64,000 nt of DNA from Lachnospiraceae bacterium (GTDB lineage Bacteria > Bacillota > Clostridia > Lachnospirales > Lachnospiraceae), in the NCBI GenBank assembly GCA_017539565.1, contig JAFYCS010000091.1, positions 1-64,000 of the forward strand, in the 5' to 3' direction. This document shows positions 26,355 to 34,923 of this stretch, one piece after another (within the stretch, counting starts at the first letter, position 1; each line of letters starts with the position of its first letter). The notes beneath the pieces are model-generated. The model saw nothing but the letters and a program-made list of their open reading frames with translations. It had not been told where the DNA came from and did no database searches. Position numbers and translations under genes: made by a program.

Positions 26355-28886
26355 TTAATCTTCGTAAAAACTTACTTCACCATTCTCATCAAGGGCAAAC
26401 ATCACGAAGTCCGACATGTAGTAATCGCCATAAATATCATCGATACAGAATGCATACAGATAATCTGCAACATCCAGCCAGTTATATTCTATCGTGGTCG
26501 AGGCGTCTACGACATATTCATCACCTTCATAAACGCCCTCTTCCATCTCATCATCATTTGTAAAGCTTGTGTACATGGGTATGATCTTGTCCCCGGCTTT
26601 AAGCTTTCTTACATCACGGGCAGCCATACCGTTTTCATCTATACCGCTCCATACGCCTTCTATAGTGACGCTGTAATCGTCAAGGTTCTGGCGCAGGCGC
26701 AGATTGGTCTCTTCACCGTTTACTTTAACGGGTGAGGTATAGATTATATAATCCTCATCGTAATCGACTATAAAGGTAGCCAGGTTCTGACCGTCGGGCA
26801 ATGACAGCCAGTATCCGTCAAAGCCATCCTCAAAATGTCCGCTGTCCCAGTCACCGTATACATCATAAGTCTCACCTAAAAGCAGCAGATCACCCTCGTC
26901 TTCCAGGATATCGAATACATATGCATAGACCAGTGCTGCATTTTCAATACCCTTCTCATCAAGGGTAAACGAGAAGTATCCGTCCTTATTGAAAGCAGGT
27001 GCTTCAGAGAACGTTATCCTCTTGCTCTCTCCGGTTATCTCATAATCATCCGAATAATCCCAGCGGTCAGAGTCGGAAGGTTTACTTCTGTAGCATCCGC
27101 TGCTCTCATCAAAGTAATTATCAAAGAATCCGAAACTCCATGTATCATCATCGTCATACCAGTAATCATCACTGTAATCTTCGGGCTCTTCATATTCACT
27201 CAGGTCGTACCACTCATCATCGTCTTCATCATAATAATAATATACATCTTCATTTACATCATACGCATAGAGTATACCGTCTTCTTCAAAATAGAAGATG
27301 CCTTCTTCCTCATCATAGTAGGTTTCTTCATTATCTTCATCATAGTATTCACAGTCGTCATCCATCTCATACCATTCGTCATCATCTTCGTCGTAATAAT
27401 AATAGGTATCGGAATCCTGATCATAGGCATACAGATGATCCTCATCCTCAAAATAGAAGATGCCTTCTTCCTCATCGTAATAGGTATTCTCATCATCGAG
27501 CTCATAGCTGTCGCCGTATCCGTATACGGTGCCGTAATCCTGACGCTCAACAAATGAAAGGTAATAAGGGCTTATGCAGATATCACCGAATATCTTCATT
27601 TCCTCGGAGCCCTCTATACTCAGAGGATAATACATGGAAAGGCCGCAGGCTGAGCGGTGATCATAACCCACTTTGTTATATACCACGGCATTATCCAATG
27701 CTTTGAGAACAGCCGAAGCATTTGAAGAATAATCCGAGCAGGCTTCTACAAGTCCGCCCATATCCACCATGTTGGTATATCCTTCACTCCTGTTGTTTCC
27801 TCCGAAGTTATCGGCATTTTCGATACCGCGTATCATATTTGCCAGTACAGAGGAATCATCACCGGCTTCATACATATCTTTTGCGAAGTCGTTGAAGCTT
27901 ACCAGTACGTCATCTATCTTATCAAGGTCGATCACGGACAGAGTCGCTTCGTCCTCCGAATCTATATCCTCACACATTTCATAAAAACTGTCGCATATTA
28001 TCTTTCCAAGCTCCGCACCGCTGGCATCGGGATTCTTTGCAAGGAAATCTCCCATCTGCTCATAATCCCATCCGTAACCGGGTTCGATCTCCTCGGAACC
28101 TACCATATATCTGGCATAGGGCGCCATGATATTTGCCGTCTCCATGGTTCCCATCAGGCAGGCATCAAAACCGACGAACTCAAAACGGTCGGTCATGGTA
28201 TCGGAAATACTTAAGAATGCATTATCAAGATCCCTCAGGGAAAGGGAATGTCTGTCATCCGTCTCGTCAAAGCAGACACCGGAAATACTTCCGCCGCCGT
28301 GATCCCAGAAGATCACGCCCATATGCTCTGCAGGATACTCCTGAACACCCCAGCGCAGGAAATCGGCAACTGTAGATATGTCTGCCATACTCCTGTGGGA
28401 CTCACTGTATACATTTTTAAGGCTGTTATCCTCGATCAGAAAACGCTCATTTTTTTTGGAATTGATACCGCTGATTTCCCAGTCTTTTGTTCCGCCGGTC
28501 TGTATTACATAATGCACCTTATCACTGGAATTGGCTGCCAGCATCTCTTCGATGTCACCGCTGGCCATACCGCCGCCTGATTCCAGATCAGTACCGCACA
28601 GATATACAAATATAGTCCAGGTGCCGTCACTTCCCATCGACGTATTACCGTAGCTGCCGCGGTCTATGGTCATCTTACCGCTGCTGCGGCTCACTGTCAT
28701 ATCGGTAGATCTGTTTCCTATGCTGCGCTTAACTTCGGTTTTTTCAGAAGTGCCGCTGTCCTTTTCTTCTTTTTCCCCACTCTCTTCGGTACTGTTTACT
28801 TCTTCTTCCGCATCATCCGCACAGCCGCTCAAAGCTGCCACAGACATGCTGAGGGCAGTAAATAATGCTATCAGCCTCTTTTTCAT
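26355..28886 (-). CDS. clostripain-family (C11) lipoprotein with acidic tyrosine-rich repeats
   Basis: 843 residues. Signal peptide with lipobox ALSGC places it on the outer face of the membrane. After a Ser/Glu/Lys linker, the C11-type caspase-like domain (about 90-440) has TWTIFVYLCGTDLE, the catalytic His in FWDHGGGS (about residue 194) and Cys in GFDACLMG (about residue 242). Residues ~460-590 are extremely rich in Asp, Glu and Tyr, with two ~54-residue tandem units each containing TYYDEEEGIFYFE and YYYYDEDDDEWY. The C-terminal ~250 residues form a separate beta-rich region. The repeat is probably a cation- or wall-binding spacer (inference). GGGGAGGAG ribosome site and a strong promoter precede it; the GGDEF gene follows. 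Confidence 0.88.
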   Translation of the reverse strand: MKKRLIALFTALSMSVAALSGCADDAEEEVNSTEESGEKEEKDSGTSEKTEVKRSIGNRSTDMTVSRSSGKMTIDRGSYGNTSMGSDGTWTIFVYLCGTDLESGGGMASGDIEEMLAANSSDKVHYVIQTGGTKDWEISGINSKKNERFLIEDNSLKNVYSESHRSMADISTVADFLRWGVQEYPAEHMGVIFWDHGGGSISGVCFDETDDRHSLSLRDLDNAFLSISDTMTDRFEFVGFDACLMGTMETANIMAPYARYMVGSEEIEPGYGWDYEQMGDFLAKNPDASGAELGKIICDSFYEMCEDIDSEDEATLSVIDLDKIDDVLVSFNDFAKDMYEAGDDSSVLANMIRGIENADNFGGNNRSEGYTNMVDMGGLVEACSDYSSNASAVLKALDNAVVYNKVGYDHRSACGLSMYYPLSIEGSEEMKIFGDICISPYYLSFVERQDYGTVYGYGDSYELDDENTYYDEEEGIFYFEDEDHLYAYDQDSDTYYYYDEDDDEWYEMDDDCEYYDEDNEETYYDEEEGIFYFEEDGILYAYDVNEDVYYYYDEDDDEWYDLSEYEEPEDYSDDYWYDDDDTWSFGFFDNYFDESSGCYRSKPSDSDRWDYSDDYEITGESKRITFSEAPAFNKDGYFSFTLDEKGIENAALVYAYVFDILEDEGDLLLLGETYDVYGDWDSGHFEDGFDGYWLSLPDGQNLATFIVDYDEDYIIYTSPVKVNGEETNLRLRQNLDDYSVTIEGVWSGIDENGMAARDVRKLKAGDKIIPMYTSFTNDDEMEEGVYEGDEYVVDASTTIEYNWLDVADYLYAFCIDDIYGDYYMSDFVMFALDENGEVSFYED

Positions 28887-28939
28887 CTTGTCTCCTCCCC
28901 TGTCATGATATGTGCATTTCGCACAAACCGACGCAATAT

Positions 28940-28968
28940 ATTATACTGCTGTTTGTTTCAATTGGCAA
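28940..28968 (-). promoter_or_regulatory. promoter of the clostripain-lipoprotein/GGDEF unit
   Basis: TTGCCA (28963-28968) and TATAAT (28940-28945), 17 bases apart, 11 of 12 matches. It is the same pair of boxes as the alpha-galactosidase promoter, but here with a normal ~50-base leader and a GGGGAGGAG site. Confidence 0.75.
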
Positions 28969-28982
28969 TATTCCACCCGCTA

Positions 28983-29011
28983 TTTACTTTCCCTGGTTTA
29001 TATCTTACAAT
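28983..29011 (+). promoter_or_regulatory. probable tex promoter
   Basis: TTTACT (28983-28988) and TACAAT (29006-29011) are 17 bases apart. It diverges from the clostripain-lipoprotein promoter, with the two -35 boxes only about 15 bases apart. The leader of ~28 bases carries AAGGAG. Confidence 0.55.
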
Positions 29012-29044
29012 GCTAACATTGTGATCAGAATCAAGGAGAATAAT

Positions 29045-31189
29045 ATGGATATAGCAAAAGTTATAGCAGCCGAACTCAAGATAAAACCTACCCAGGTCGA
29101 GACTGTCATCAAACTAATCGATGAGGGCAACACCATACCCTTTATAGCCCGTTACCGCAAAGAAATGCACGGCGGACTGAACGATGAAGTACTGCGCGAC
29201 CTGGAGGAACGCCTTAATTACCTGCGCAACCTGCAGGAGAGAAAGGATACCGTATTAAGCAGTATCGAGGAACAGGGTAAGCTTACAGCGGAGCTCAAAA
29301 AAGCCATTGAAGAAGCAATGACTCTGGTAGCTGTAGAGGATCTGTACAGACCTTATAAGCAGAAGCGCCGCACAAGGGCCATGATCGCAAAAGAAAAAGG
29401 CCTGGAAGGACTGGCTGCATGGCTGATGCTGCAACACTCCTCCCATTCTGCGGAAGAGGAAGCAAAGAAATACCTGGATGAGGAAAAGGGCGTATCTACT
29501 ATAGAAGAAGCCCTTTCAGGTGCAAAAGACATACTGGCGGAAGAAATATCGGATAATGCGGAATACAGGACCCGGATACGTAACGTCAGCTGGAAAGAAG
29601 GCGTACTGGTTTCGGAGGCAAAGGATAAAGAAGCTGCTTCAGTATATGAAATGTACTACGACTTTAAGGAACCTGTGGCTAAGATGAGCGGCTACCGCAC
29701 CCTGGCCGTTAACCGCGGAGAAAAGGAGAAGGTACTGAGTGTTAAGATCGATGCTCCCGAAGAAAAGATCATCACATATCTGGAAAAGAATACGATAAAC
29801 GGCAATGATCCTGTCACCGAGCCTTATCTTAAGGAAGTATGTGAGGATGCCTACCGCCGTCTTATAAAGGAATCGATAGAACGAGACATACGAAATGAGC
29901 TTACCGAGCAGGCCGAAGACGGAGCCATTGAGGTATTCGGAAAAAACTTAAACCAGCTGCTTATGCAGCCTCCCATCGCAGGACTGGTGGTACTTGGCTG
30001 GGATCCCGCCTTCCGTACGGGCTGCAAGCTGGCCGTAGTCGATGAGACCGGAAAGGTGCTGGATACAAAAGTCATCTATCCCACCGCTCCCCAGAACAAG
30101 GTAAAAGAAGCGAAACAGGACGTCAAAGCCCTGATAAAGAAATACGGCGTACGCCTTATCTCTGTCGGAAACGGTACCGCATCAAGAGAATCGGAGCAGG
30201 TTATAGTCGAGATGCTTCACGAGATCAAAGAACCCGTTCAGTATGTGATAACCAACGAAGCCGGCGCTTCCGTTTATTCCGCCAGCAAACTGGCAACTGA
30301 GGAGTTCCCCAATTTCGATGTAGGTCAGAGAAGTGCCGCCTCCATCGCAAGACGTGTTCAGGATCCTCTGGCAGAACTGGTAAAGATCGATCCAAAGTCC
30401 ATAGGTGTTGGCCAGTACCAGCATGACATGAACCAGAAAAAACTGGGTGAAGCACTGGGTGCCGTTGTAGAAGACTGCGTTAACCGAGTCGGTGTTGATC
30501 TGAATACCGCCTCCGCCTCACTCCTTGAATATGTATCAGGCATAAACAAGAGCCTGGCTAAAAATATCGTAAGCTACCGTGAGGAAAACGGAAGCTTCAA
30601 AAGCCGCAGGGAACTGCTCAAGGTTTCCAAGCTGGGCCCTAAGGCATATGAACAGTGCGCAGGCTTTTTAAGAATATTAAACGCTAAGAATCCTTTAGAC
30701 GGCACCAGCGTTCATCCCGAATCCTATGCAGCTGCAGAGAAGCTCATCACAAAGCTGGGGTATTCTCTTTCGGATCTGTCCGGCGGCGGACTGCCCGGTA
30801 TAGCGAAGGCGGCAAAGGATACCGCCGCCCTGGCAAAGGACCTCGAAATAGGCGAGATGACCCTTAAGGACATATTAAAGGAACTGGAAAAGCCCGGCAG
30901 GGATCCCCGTGAAGACATGCCCAAGCCTATCCTCCGCTCTGACGTACTTGGCATGGAGGACCTTACCGAGGGCATGGTACTTAAGGGAACAGTCCGCAAT
31001 GTCATCGATTTCGGTGCGTTTGTGGATATAGGTGTACATCAGGACGGTCTGGTTCACATCTCACAGATGTGCGACCACTACATCAAGCATCCCCTGGAAG
31101 TGGTTTCCGTCGGTGACATCGTGGAAGTAAAAGTACTCAGTGTCGATATAGCCAAGAAACGCATCTCTCTGACTATGAAAGGGATTTAA
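29045..31189 (+). CDS. tex: Tex-family RNA-binding S1-domain protein
   Basis: 714 residues from ATG 29045. The whole Tex layout is visible: N-terminal helical region (IPFIARYRKEMHGGLNDE), an RNase-H-like YqgF domain around residues 310-440 (LGWDPAFRTGCKLAVVDETG, SVGNGTASRESE), helix-hairpin-helix repeats (SASLLEYVSGINKSLAKNIV and following), and a C-terminal S1 domain (GMVLKGTVRNVIDFGAFVDIGVHQDGLVHISQM). Tex proteins bind nucleic acid and influence transcription and translation. The long in-frame extension upstream to 28865 is rejected because AAGGAGAATAAT directly precedes ATG 29045, and the extension would cross the promoter. It is separated from hydE by 32 bases. Confidence 0.96.
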   Translation: MDIAKVIAAELKIKPTQVETVIKLIDEGNTIPFIARYRKEMHGGLNDEVLRDLEERLNYLRNLQERKDTVLSSIEEQGKLTAELKKAIEEAMTLVAVEDLYRPYKQKRRTRAMIAKEKGLEGLAAWLMLQHSSHSAEEEAKKYLDEEKGVSTIEEALSGAKDILAEEISDNAEYRTRIRNVSWKEGVLVSEAKDKEAASVYEMYYDFKEPVAKMSGYRTLAVNRGEKEKVLSVKIDAPEEKIITYLEKNTINGNDPVTEPYLKEVCEDAYRRLIKESIERDIRNELTEQAEDGAIEVFGKNLNQLLMQPPIAGLVVLGWDPAFRTGCKLAVVDETGKVLDTKVIYPTAPQNKVKEAKQDVKALIKKYGVRLISVGNGTASRESEQVIVEMLHEIKEPVQYVITNEAGASVYSASKLATEEFPNFDVGQRSAASIARRVQDPLAELVKIDPKSIGVGQYQHDMNQKKLGEALGAVVEDCVNRVGVDLNTASASLLEYVSGINKSLAKNIVSYREENGSFKSRRELLKVSKLGPKAYEQCAGFLRILNAKNPLDGTSVHPESYAAAEKLITKLGYSLSDLSGGGLPGIAKAAKDTAALAKDLEIGEMTLKDILKELEKPGRDPREDMPKPILRSDVLGMEDLTEGMVLKGTVRNVIDFGAFVDIGVHQDGLVHISQMCDHYIKHPLEVVSVGDIVEVKVLSVDIAKKRISLTMKGI

Positions 31190-31213
31190 TTCCTCTTACC
31201 GATACTGTATAAT
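31185..31213 (+). promoter_or_regulatory. possible hydE promoter next to the start codon
   Basis: TATAAT (31208-31213) is perfect, while the -35 17 bases upstream (TTTAAT) is poor. Eight bases separate the -10 box from ATG 31222 and no ribosome site is seen, so the hydEGF message may be leaderless. Read-through from tex is an alternative. Confidence 0.45.
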
Positions 31214-31221
31214 ATAGCGGT

Positions 31222-32280
31222 ATGAATCCAGACGCTGTTAAACTGATAGAGCGGCTTAAAGACACCGGAACACTTTCCCCGGAGGAATGGGTCTTTCTCA
31301 TCTCCGGAGAAGACGATGAACTTGCGTCTTTTGCTGCTGAAGGGGCCCTTAAGATACGCCGGCAGTATTTCGGCAATAAGGTATATGTACGGGGACTTAT
31401 CGAATTCAGTAATTGCTGCAGGAATGACTGTTATTACTGCGGTATCAGACGCAGCAATAAAAACGCACAGCGCTACCGCTTAAATGAAGAAGATATACTC
31501 AGCTGCTGCCGCGAAGGCTATGAACTGGGATTCCGTACCTTCGTACTGCAAAGCGGTGAGGATCCGTATTTTACGGATGATAAGATATGCCGCATTGTAG
31601 ACCGGATAAAAAAAGCACACCCTGATTGTGCTCTCACCCTTTCCATAGGTGAAAAAAGCAGGGCAAGCTATCAGGCATATTTTGATGCGGGTGCAGAGCG
31701 CTATCTTCTGCGCCACGAGACCGCCGATCCCGTACACTATTCCTTACTTCATCCTGCAGAGCTTTCATCCGAAAACAGAAAACGCTGCCTGTATGATCTT
31801 AAAGATATAGGCTATCAGACGGGTGCGGGCTTTATGGTCGGAAGCCCTTATCAGAGTGCGGAGCAGCTGGCAGAGGATATGATATTCCTTTCGGAGCTTA
31901 AACCGCAGATGGTGGGTATAGGACCATTCATTCCCCATAAGGATACGCCTTTTTGTGATAAACCGCAGGGCAGCCTTAAGCAGACGCTGTTTATGCTGTC
32001 ACTGATAAGACTGATGCTGCCTGATGTACTGCTCCCGGCCACTACGGCTCTGGGCACCATACATCCTAAAGGTCGTGAGCTGGGGATACTTTCGGGAGCC
32101 AACGTGGTGATGCCCAATCTCTCACCCGTTGCTGTCAGGAAAAAATACGAACTGTACGATAACAAGATCTGCACAGGAGAGGAATCCGCAGAGTGCAGGA
32201 CTTGTCTTGATAAGCGGATAGAGTCCATTGGCTATGAGATAGTAACCGACAGGGGCGATCATCCGGATTTTGGGAGGTAA
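31222..32280 (+). CDS. hydE: [FeFe]-hydrogenase maturase HydE (radical SAM)
   Basis: 352 residues. HydE is a radical SAM enzyme needed to build the di-iron subcluster (dithiomethylamine side) of the [FeFe]-hydrogenase H-cluster. The signature is CRNDCYYCGIR (about residues 68-78) after the GLIEFSNCC strand. FRTFVLQSGEDPYF, LSIGEK, YLLRHETADP and GIGPFIPHKDTPF are typical HydE barrel motifs. The start at 31222 has no ribosome site, yet the N-terminus (IERLKDTGTLSPEEW) agrees with family form, so the start is accepted. It is the first gene of hydE-hydG-hydF. Confidence 0.96.
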   Translation: MNPDAVKLIERLKDTGTLSPEEWVFLISGEDDELASFAAEGALKIRRQYFGNKVYVRGLIEFSNCCRNDCYYCGIRRSNKNAQRYRLNEEDILSCCREGYELGFRTFVLQSGEDPYFTDDKICRIVDRIKKAHPDCALTLSIGEKSRASYQAYFDAGAERYLLRHETADPVHYSLLHPAELSSENRKRCLYDLKDIGYQTGAGFMVGSPYQSAEQLAEDMIFLSELKPQMVGIGPFIPHKDTPFCDKPQGSLKQTLFMLSLIRLMLPDVLLPATTALGTIHPKGRELGILSGANVVMPNLSPVAVRKKYELYDNKICTGEESAECRTCLDKRIESIGYEIVTDRGDHPDFGR

Positions 32281-32286
32281 TAAAAA

Positions 32287-33705
32287 ATGTATGATGTCCG
32301 TTCAATGAAGGCAGAGGATTTTATAGACCACGATGAGATATGCGCTTCCCTGGCCTATGCGGATGAAAACAAAAGCAATGCCGCCGTTATCGATGCCATC
32401 TTAAAAAAAGCGGAGGAGATGAAAGGACTCGACCACCGCGATGCACTGGTGCTCCTTTCCTGCGACATCCCCGAAAAAAACGAAGAGATCTGCCGTCTGG
32501 CAAAAAGAATAAAGCAGGAATTCTACGGAAACCGTATCGTGCTTTTCGCACCGCTCTATCTTTCAAACTATTGTATAAACGGCTGTACTTACTGCCCTTA
32601 TCACGGAAAAAATAAAACTATACCCCGTGTCAAGCTTACCCAGGACGAGATAAGAAAAGAGGTTATAGCCCTGCAGGATATGGGACACAAGCGCCTGGCC
32701 ATAGAATCAGGTGAAGATCCCGTACACAATCCCATCGAATATATACTGGAGAGTATCGACACGATATACTCCATCAAACATAAGAACGGCGCCATCCGCC
32801 GTGTTAACGTAAACATTGCCGCCACCACGGTGGAGAATTATAAGAAGCTGCATGATGCGGGTATAGGCACCTACATACTCTTTCAGGAAACTTATCACAA
32901 GGAATCATATAAGGCACTGCATCCTACGGGCCCCAAAAGCGATTATGCATACCATACGGAAGCTATGGACCGCGCGATGCAGGGCGGCATAGATGATGTG
33001 GGCCTGGGCGTGCTCTTCGGCCTGGATAAATACAGATATGAATTCGCCGGACTTTTAATGCATGCGGAACATCTGGAAGCCGTGCACGGCGTGGGTCCCC
33101 ACACTATATCGGTACCCAGAGTATGCCCTGCGGACGACGTGGATCTTTCATCCTTCACCAATTCCATCGATGACGATACCTTCGCCAAACTGGTAGCCTG
33201 CATAAGGATAGCAGTTCCCTATACAGGCATGATAGTTTCCACCAGGGAATCCCAGAAGTCACGTGAGCGTGTATTAAACCTGGGCATCTCACAGATCTCC
33301 GGAGGGTCCAGGACTTCCGTCGGCGGTTATACCACGGAAGAACGCCCCGAAGATACCGTACAGTTTGATGTATCCGACAGACGCAGCTTAGATGAAGTTA
33401 TACACTGGCTCATCGATATGGATTACATCCCTTCCTTCTGTACGGCATGTTACCGTGAGGGCCGTACCGGTGACCGCTTCATGTCCCTGTGCAAAGCAAA
33501 ACAGATACAGAACTGCTGCCTGCCCAACGCACTGATGACACTGGAAGAATATCTTTCCGACTATGCTTCGGCAGATACGGCAGCTGCCGGCCGCAGACTT
33601 ATAGAGTCCAATTTATCGGACATTACCAATCCCAAGGTTCTTGAAATAACCAAAGAAAGACTGTCTCTCATAAGAGAAGGCGGTGAAAGAGATTTCCGTT
33701 TCTGA
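32287..33705 (+). CDS. hydG: [FeFe]-hydrogenase maturase HydG (tyrosine lyase, radical SAM)
   Basis: 472 residues. HydG cleaves tyrosine to CO and cyanide, delivered as iron complexes to the maturing H-cluster. The SAM cluster motif CINGCTYC is near residues 97-104. The C-terminal second cluster motif (CTACYREGRTGDRFM...C) with its CX2CX22C cysteines is complete. The body shows ESGEDPVHNP, VNIAATTVENY and GVLFGLDKYRYE as in HydG/ThiH relatives; the C-terminal CX2C separates it from ThiH. Six bases separate it from hydE, and GGGAGG lies at the end of that gene. Confidence 0.96.
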   Translation: MYDVRSMKAEDFIDHDEICASLAYADENKSNAAVIDAILKKAEEMKGLDHRDALVLLSCDIPEKNEEICRLAKRIKQEFYGNRIVLFAPLYLSNYCINGCTYCPYHGKNKTIPRVKLTQDEIRKEVIALQDMGHKRLAIESGEDPVHNPIEYILESIDTIYSIKHKNGAIRRVNVNIAATTVENYKKLHDAGIGTYILFQETYHKESYKALHPTGPKSDYAYHTEAMDRAMQGGIDDVGLGVLFGLDKYRYEFAGLLMHAEHLEAVHGVGPHTISVPRVCPADDVDLSSFTNSIDDDTFAKLVACIRIAVPYTGMIVSTRESQKSRERVLNLGISQISGGSRTSVGGYTTEERPEDTVQFDVSDRRSLDEVIHWLIDMDYIPSFCTACYREGRTGDRFMSLCKAKQIQNCCLPNALMTLEEYLSDYASADTAAAGRRLIESNLSDITNPKVLEITKERLSLIREGGERDFRF

Positions 33706-33723
33706 TATTAATGAGGATAAACT

Positions 33724-34923
33724 ATGGGCATGAACGAAACCCCTTCGGGTGAGAGGACACATATCACATTCTTCGGCTGCGTGAATGCAGGTAAATCCAG
33801 CGTGGTAAACGCCTTTACTTCGCAGCAGCTTTCCATTGTATCAAAAGTACGCGGCACCACTACCGACCCGGTAAAAAAGAGTATGGAACTGCTGCCGTTA
33901 GGACCTGTCATGATCACCGACACACCGGGGCTGGATGACGAAAGTGCCCTTGGTGAAGAACGCATTGGCCGTGCACTGCGCGCCCTGGATGCCAGTGATA
34001 TCGCACTGCTCGTAGCGGATATCACCGCTCCCGTTAATGCCGCAGACAGAAAGCTGATAGATGAGTTTACCAAAAGAAACATCCCCTGGCTGCTGATACT
34101 GAACAAAGCGGATCTGTTAAATAATGATGCTTATCCCGATGCCTGGTCTGAATGGAAAGATAATGCCATATGCGTAAGCGCCTTAAAGGGTACGAACATT
34201 ACAGAACTTAAAGAACGTGTAGCCGCGATACTTAAAGATACCGGGAATGAACAGAAGCTCATCTCCGATCTGGTATCTCCGGGCGATCTGATCGTACTGG
34301 TAACCCCTATAGATAAGGCCGCTCCCAGGGGACGTCTGATACTCCCCCAGCAGCAGGTCATAAGAGATGCTTTGGACAGCGGTACCATACCTGTAGTCTG
34401 CCGCGAAAGCGAACTGGAAAGAACCTTAAATTCCCTGTCGGAACGCCCCCGCATGGTGATCACTGATTCCCAGGTCTTTGCATTCGTAAACAAAACAGTA
34501 CCTGAAGAAATACCGCTCACTTCATTTTCAATCCTTATGGCACGTTATAAGGGTAATCTTGAACCTTCCGTTAAAGGCGCTGCAGTCCTTAAAGAAATAA
34601 AGGACCATGATAAGATACTTATTGCAGAAGGCTGTACACATCACCGTCAGTGCGGTGATATAGGCAGTGTCAAACTGCCGGCGTGGATAAGGGAATACTC
34701 AGGCGCAGAGCCTGAATTCTCTTTTACTTCCGGAACGGAATTTCCCCGCGACTTAAGCGCATACCGCCTGATAATACACTGCGGCGGCTGCATGCTCAAC
34801 CGCAGTGAAGCAGTTTCGCGCTACAGACACGCCGCAGAACAGAATATCCCTATTACCAATTACGGTATTGCCATCGCTGCCATCAAAGGCATCTTAGACC
34901 GCAGTCTTTCGGTTTTTCAGTAA
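33724..34923 (+). CDS. hydF: [FeFe]-hydrogenase maturase HydF (GTPase scaffold)
   Basis: 399 residues. HydF is the GTPase/iron-sulfur scaffold on which the di-iron precursor is assembled before transfer to the hydrogenase. G1 loop GCVNAGKSS, switch motif RGTTTDPV, G3 DTPGLDD and G4 NKAD are present in the first 170 residues. The C-terminal iron-sulfur ligands form the family pattern CxH...CxxC (CTHHRQC near residue 303, HCGGC near 356). GAGG lies 7 bases before ATG 33724. The gene ends convergently with the 500-residue lipoprotein gene, overlapping it by 7 bases. No hydrogenase structural gene is in the window. Confidence 0.96.
   Translation: MGMNETPSGERTHITFFGCVNAGKSSVVNAFTSQQLSIVSKVRGTTTDPVKKSMELLPLGPVMITDTPGLDDESALGEERIGRALRALDASDIALLVADITAPVNAADRKLIDEFTKRNIPWLLILNKADLLNNDAYPDAWSEWKDNAICVSALKGTNITELKERVAAILKDTGNEQKLISDLVSPGDLIVLVTPIDKAAPRGRLILPQQQVIRDALDSGTIPVVCRESELERTLNSLSERPRMVITDSQVFAFVNKTVPEEIPLTSFSILMARYKGNLEPSVKGAAVLKEIKDHDKILIAEGCTHHRQCGDIGSVKLPAWIREYSGAEPEFSFTSGTEFPRDLSAYRLIIHCGGCMLNRSEAVSRYRHAAEQNIPITNYGIAIAAIKGILDRSLSVFQ

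Noticed and set aside
26999-27706. 235-codon open frame opposite the clostripain repeats
   Set aside because: His/Arg-rich translation is the antisense of the Asp/Tyr-rich repeats; no ribosome site and no known domain.
28865-29044. In-frame upstream extension of tex
   Set aside because: ATG 29045 has AAGGAGAATAAT before it and matches the Tex N-terminus; the extension crosses the promoter and overlaps the opposite lipoprotein gene.
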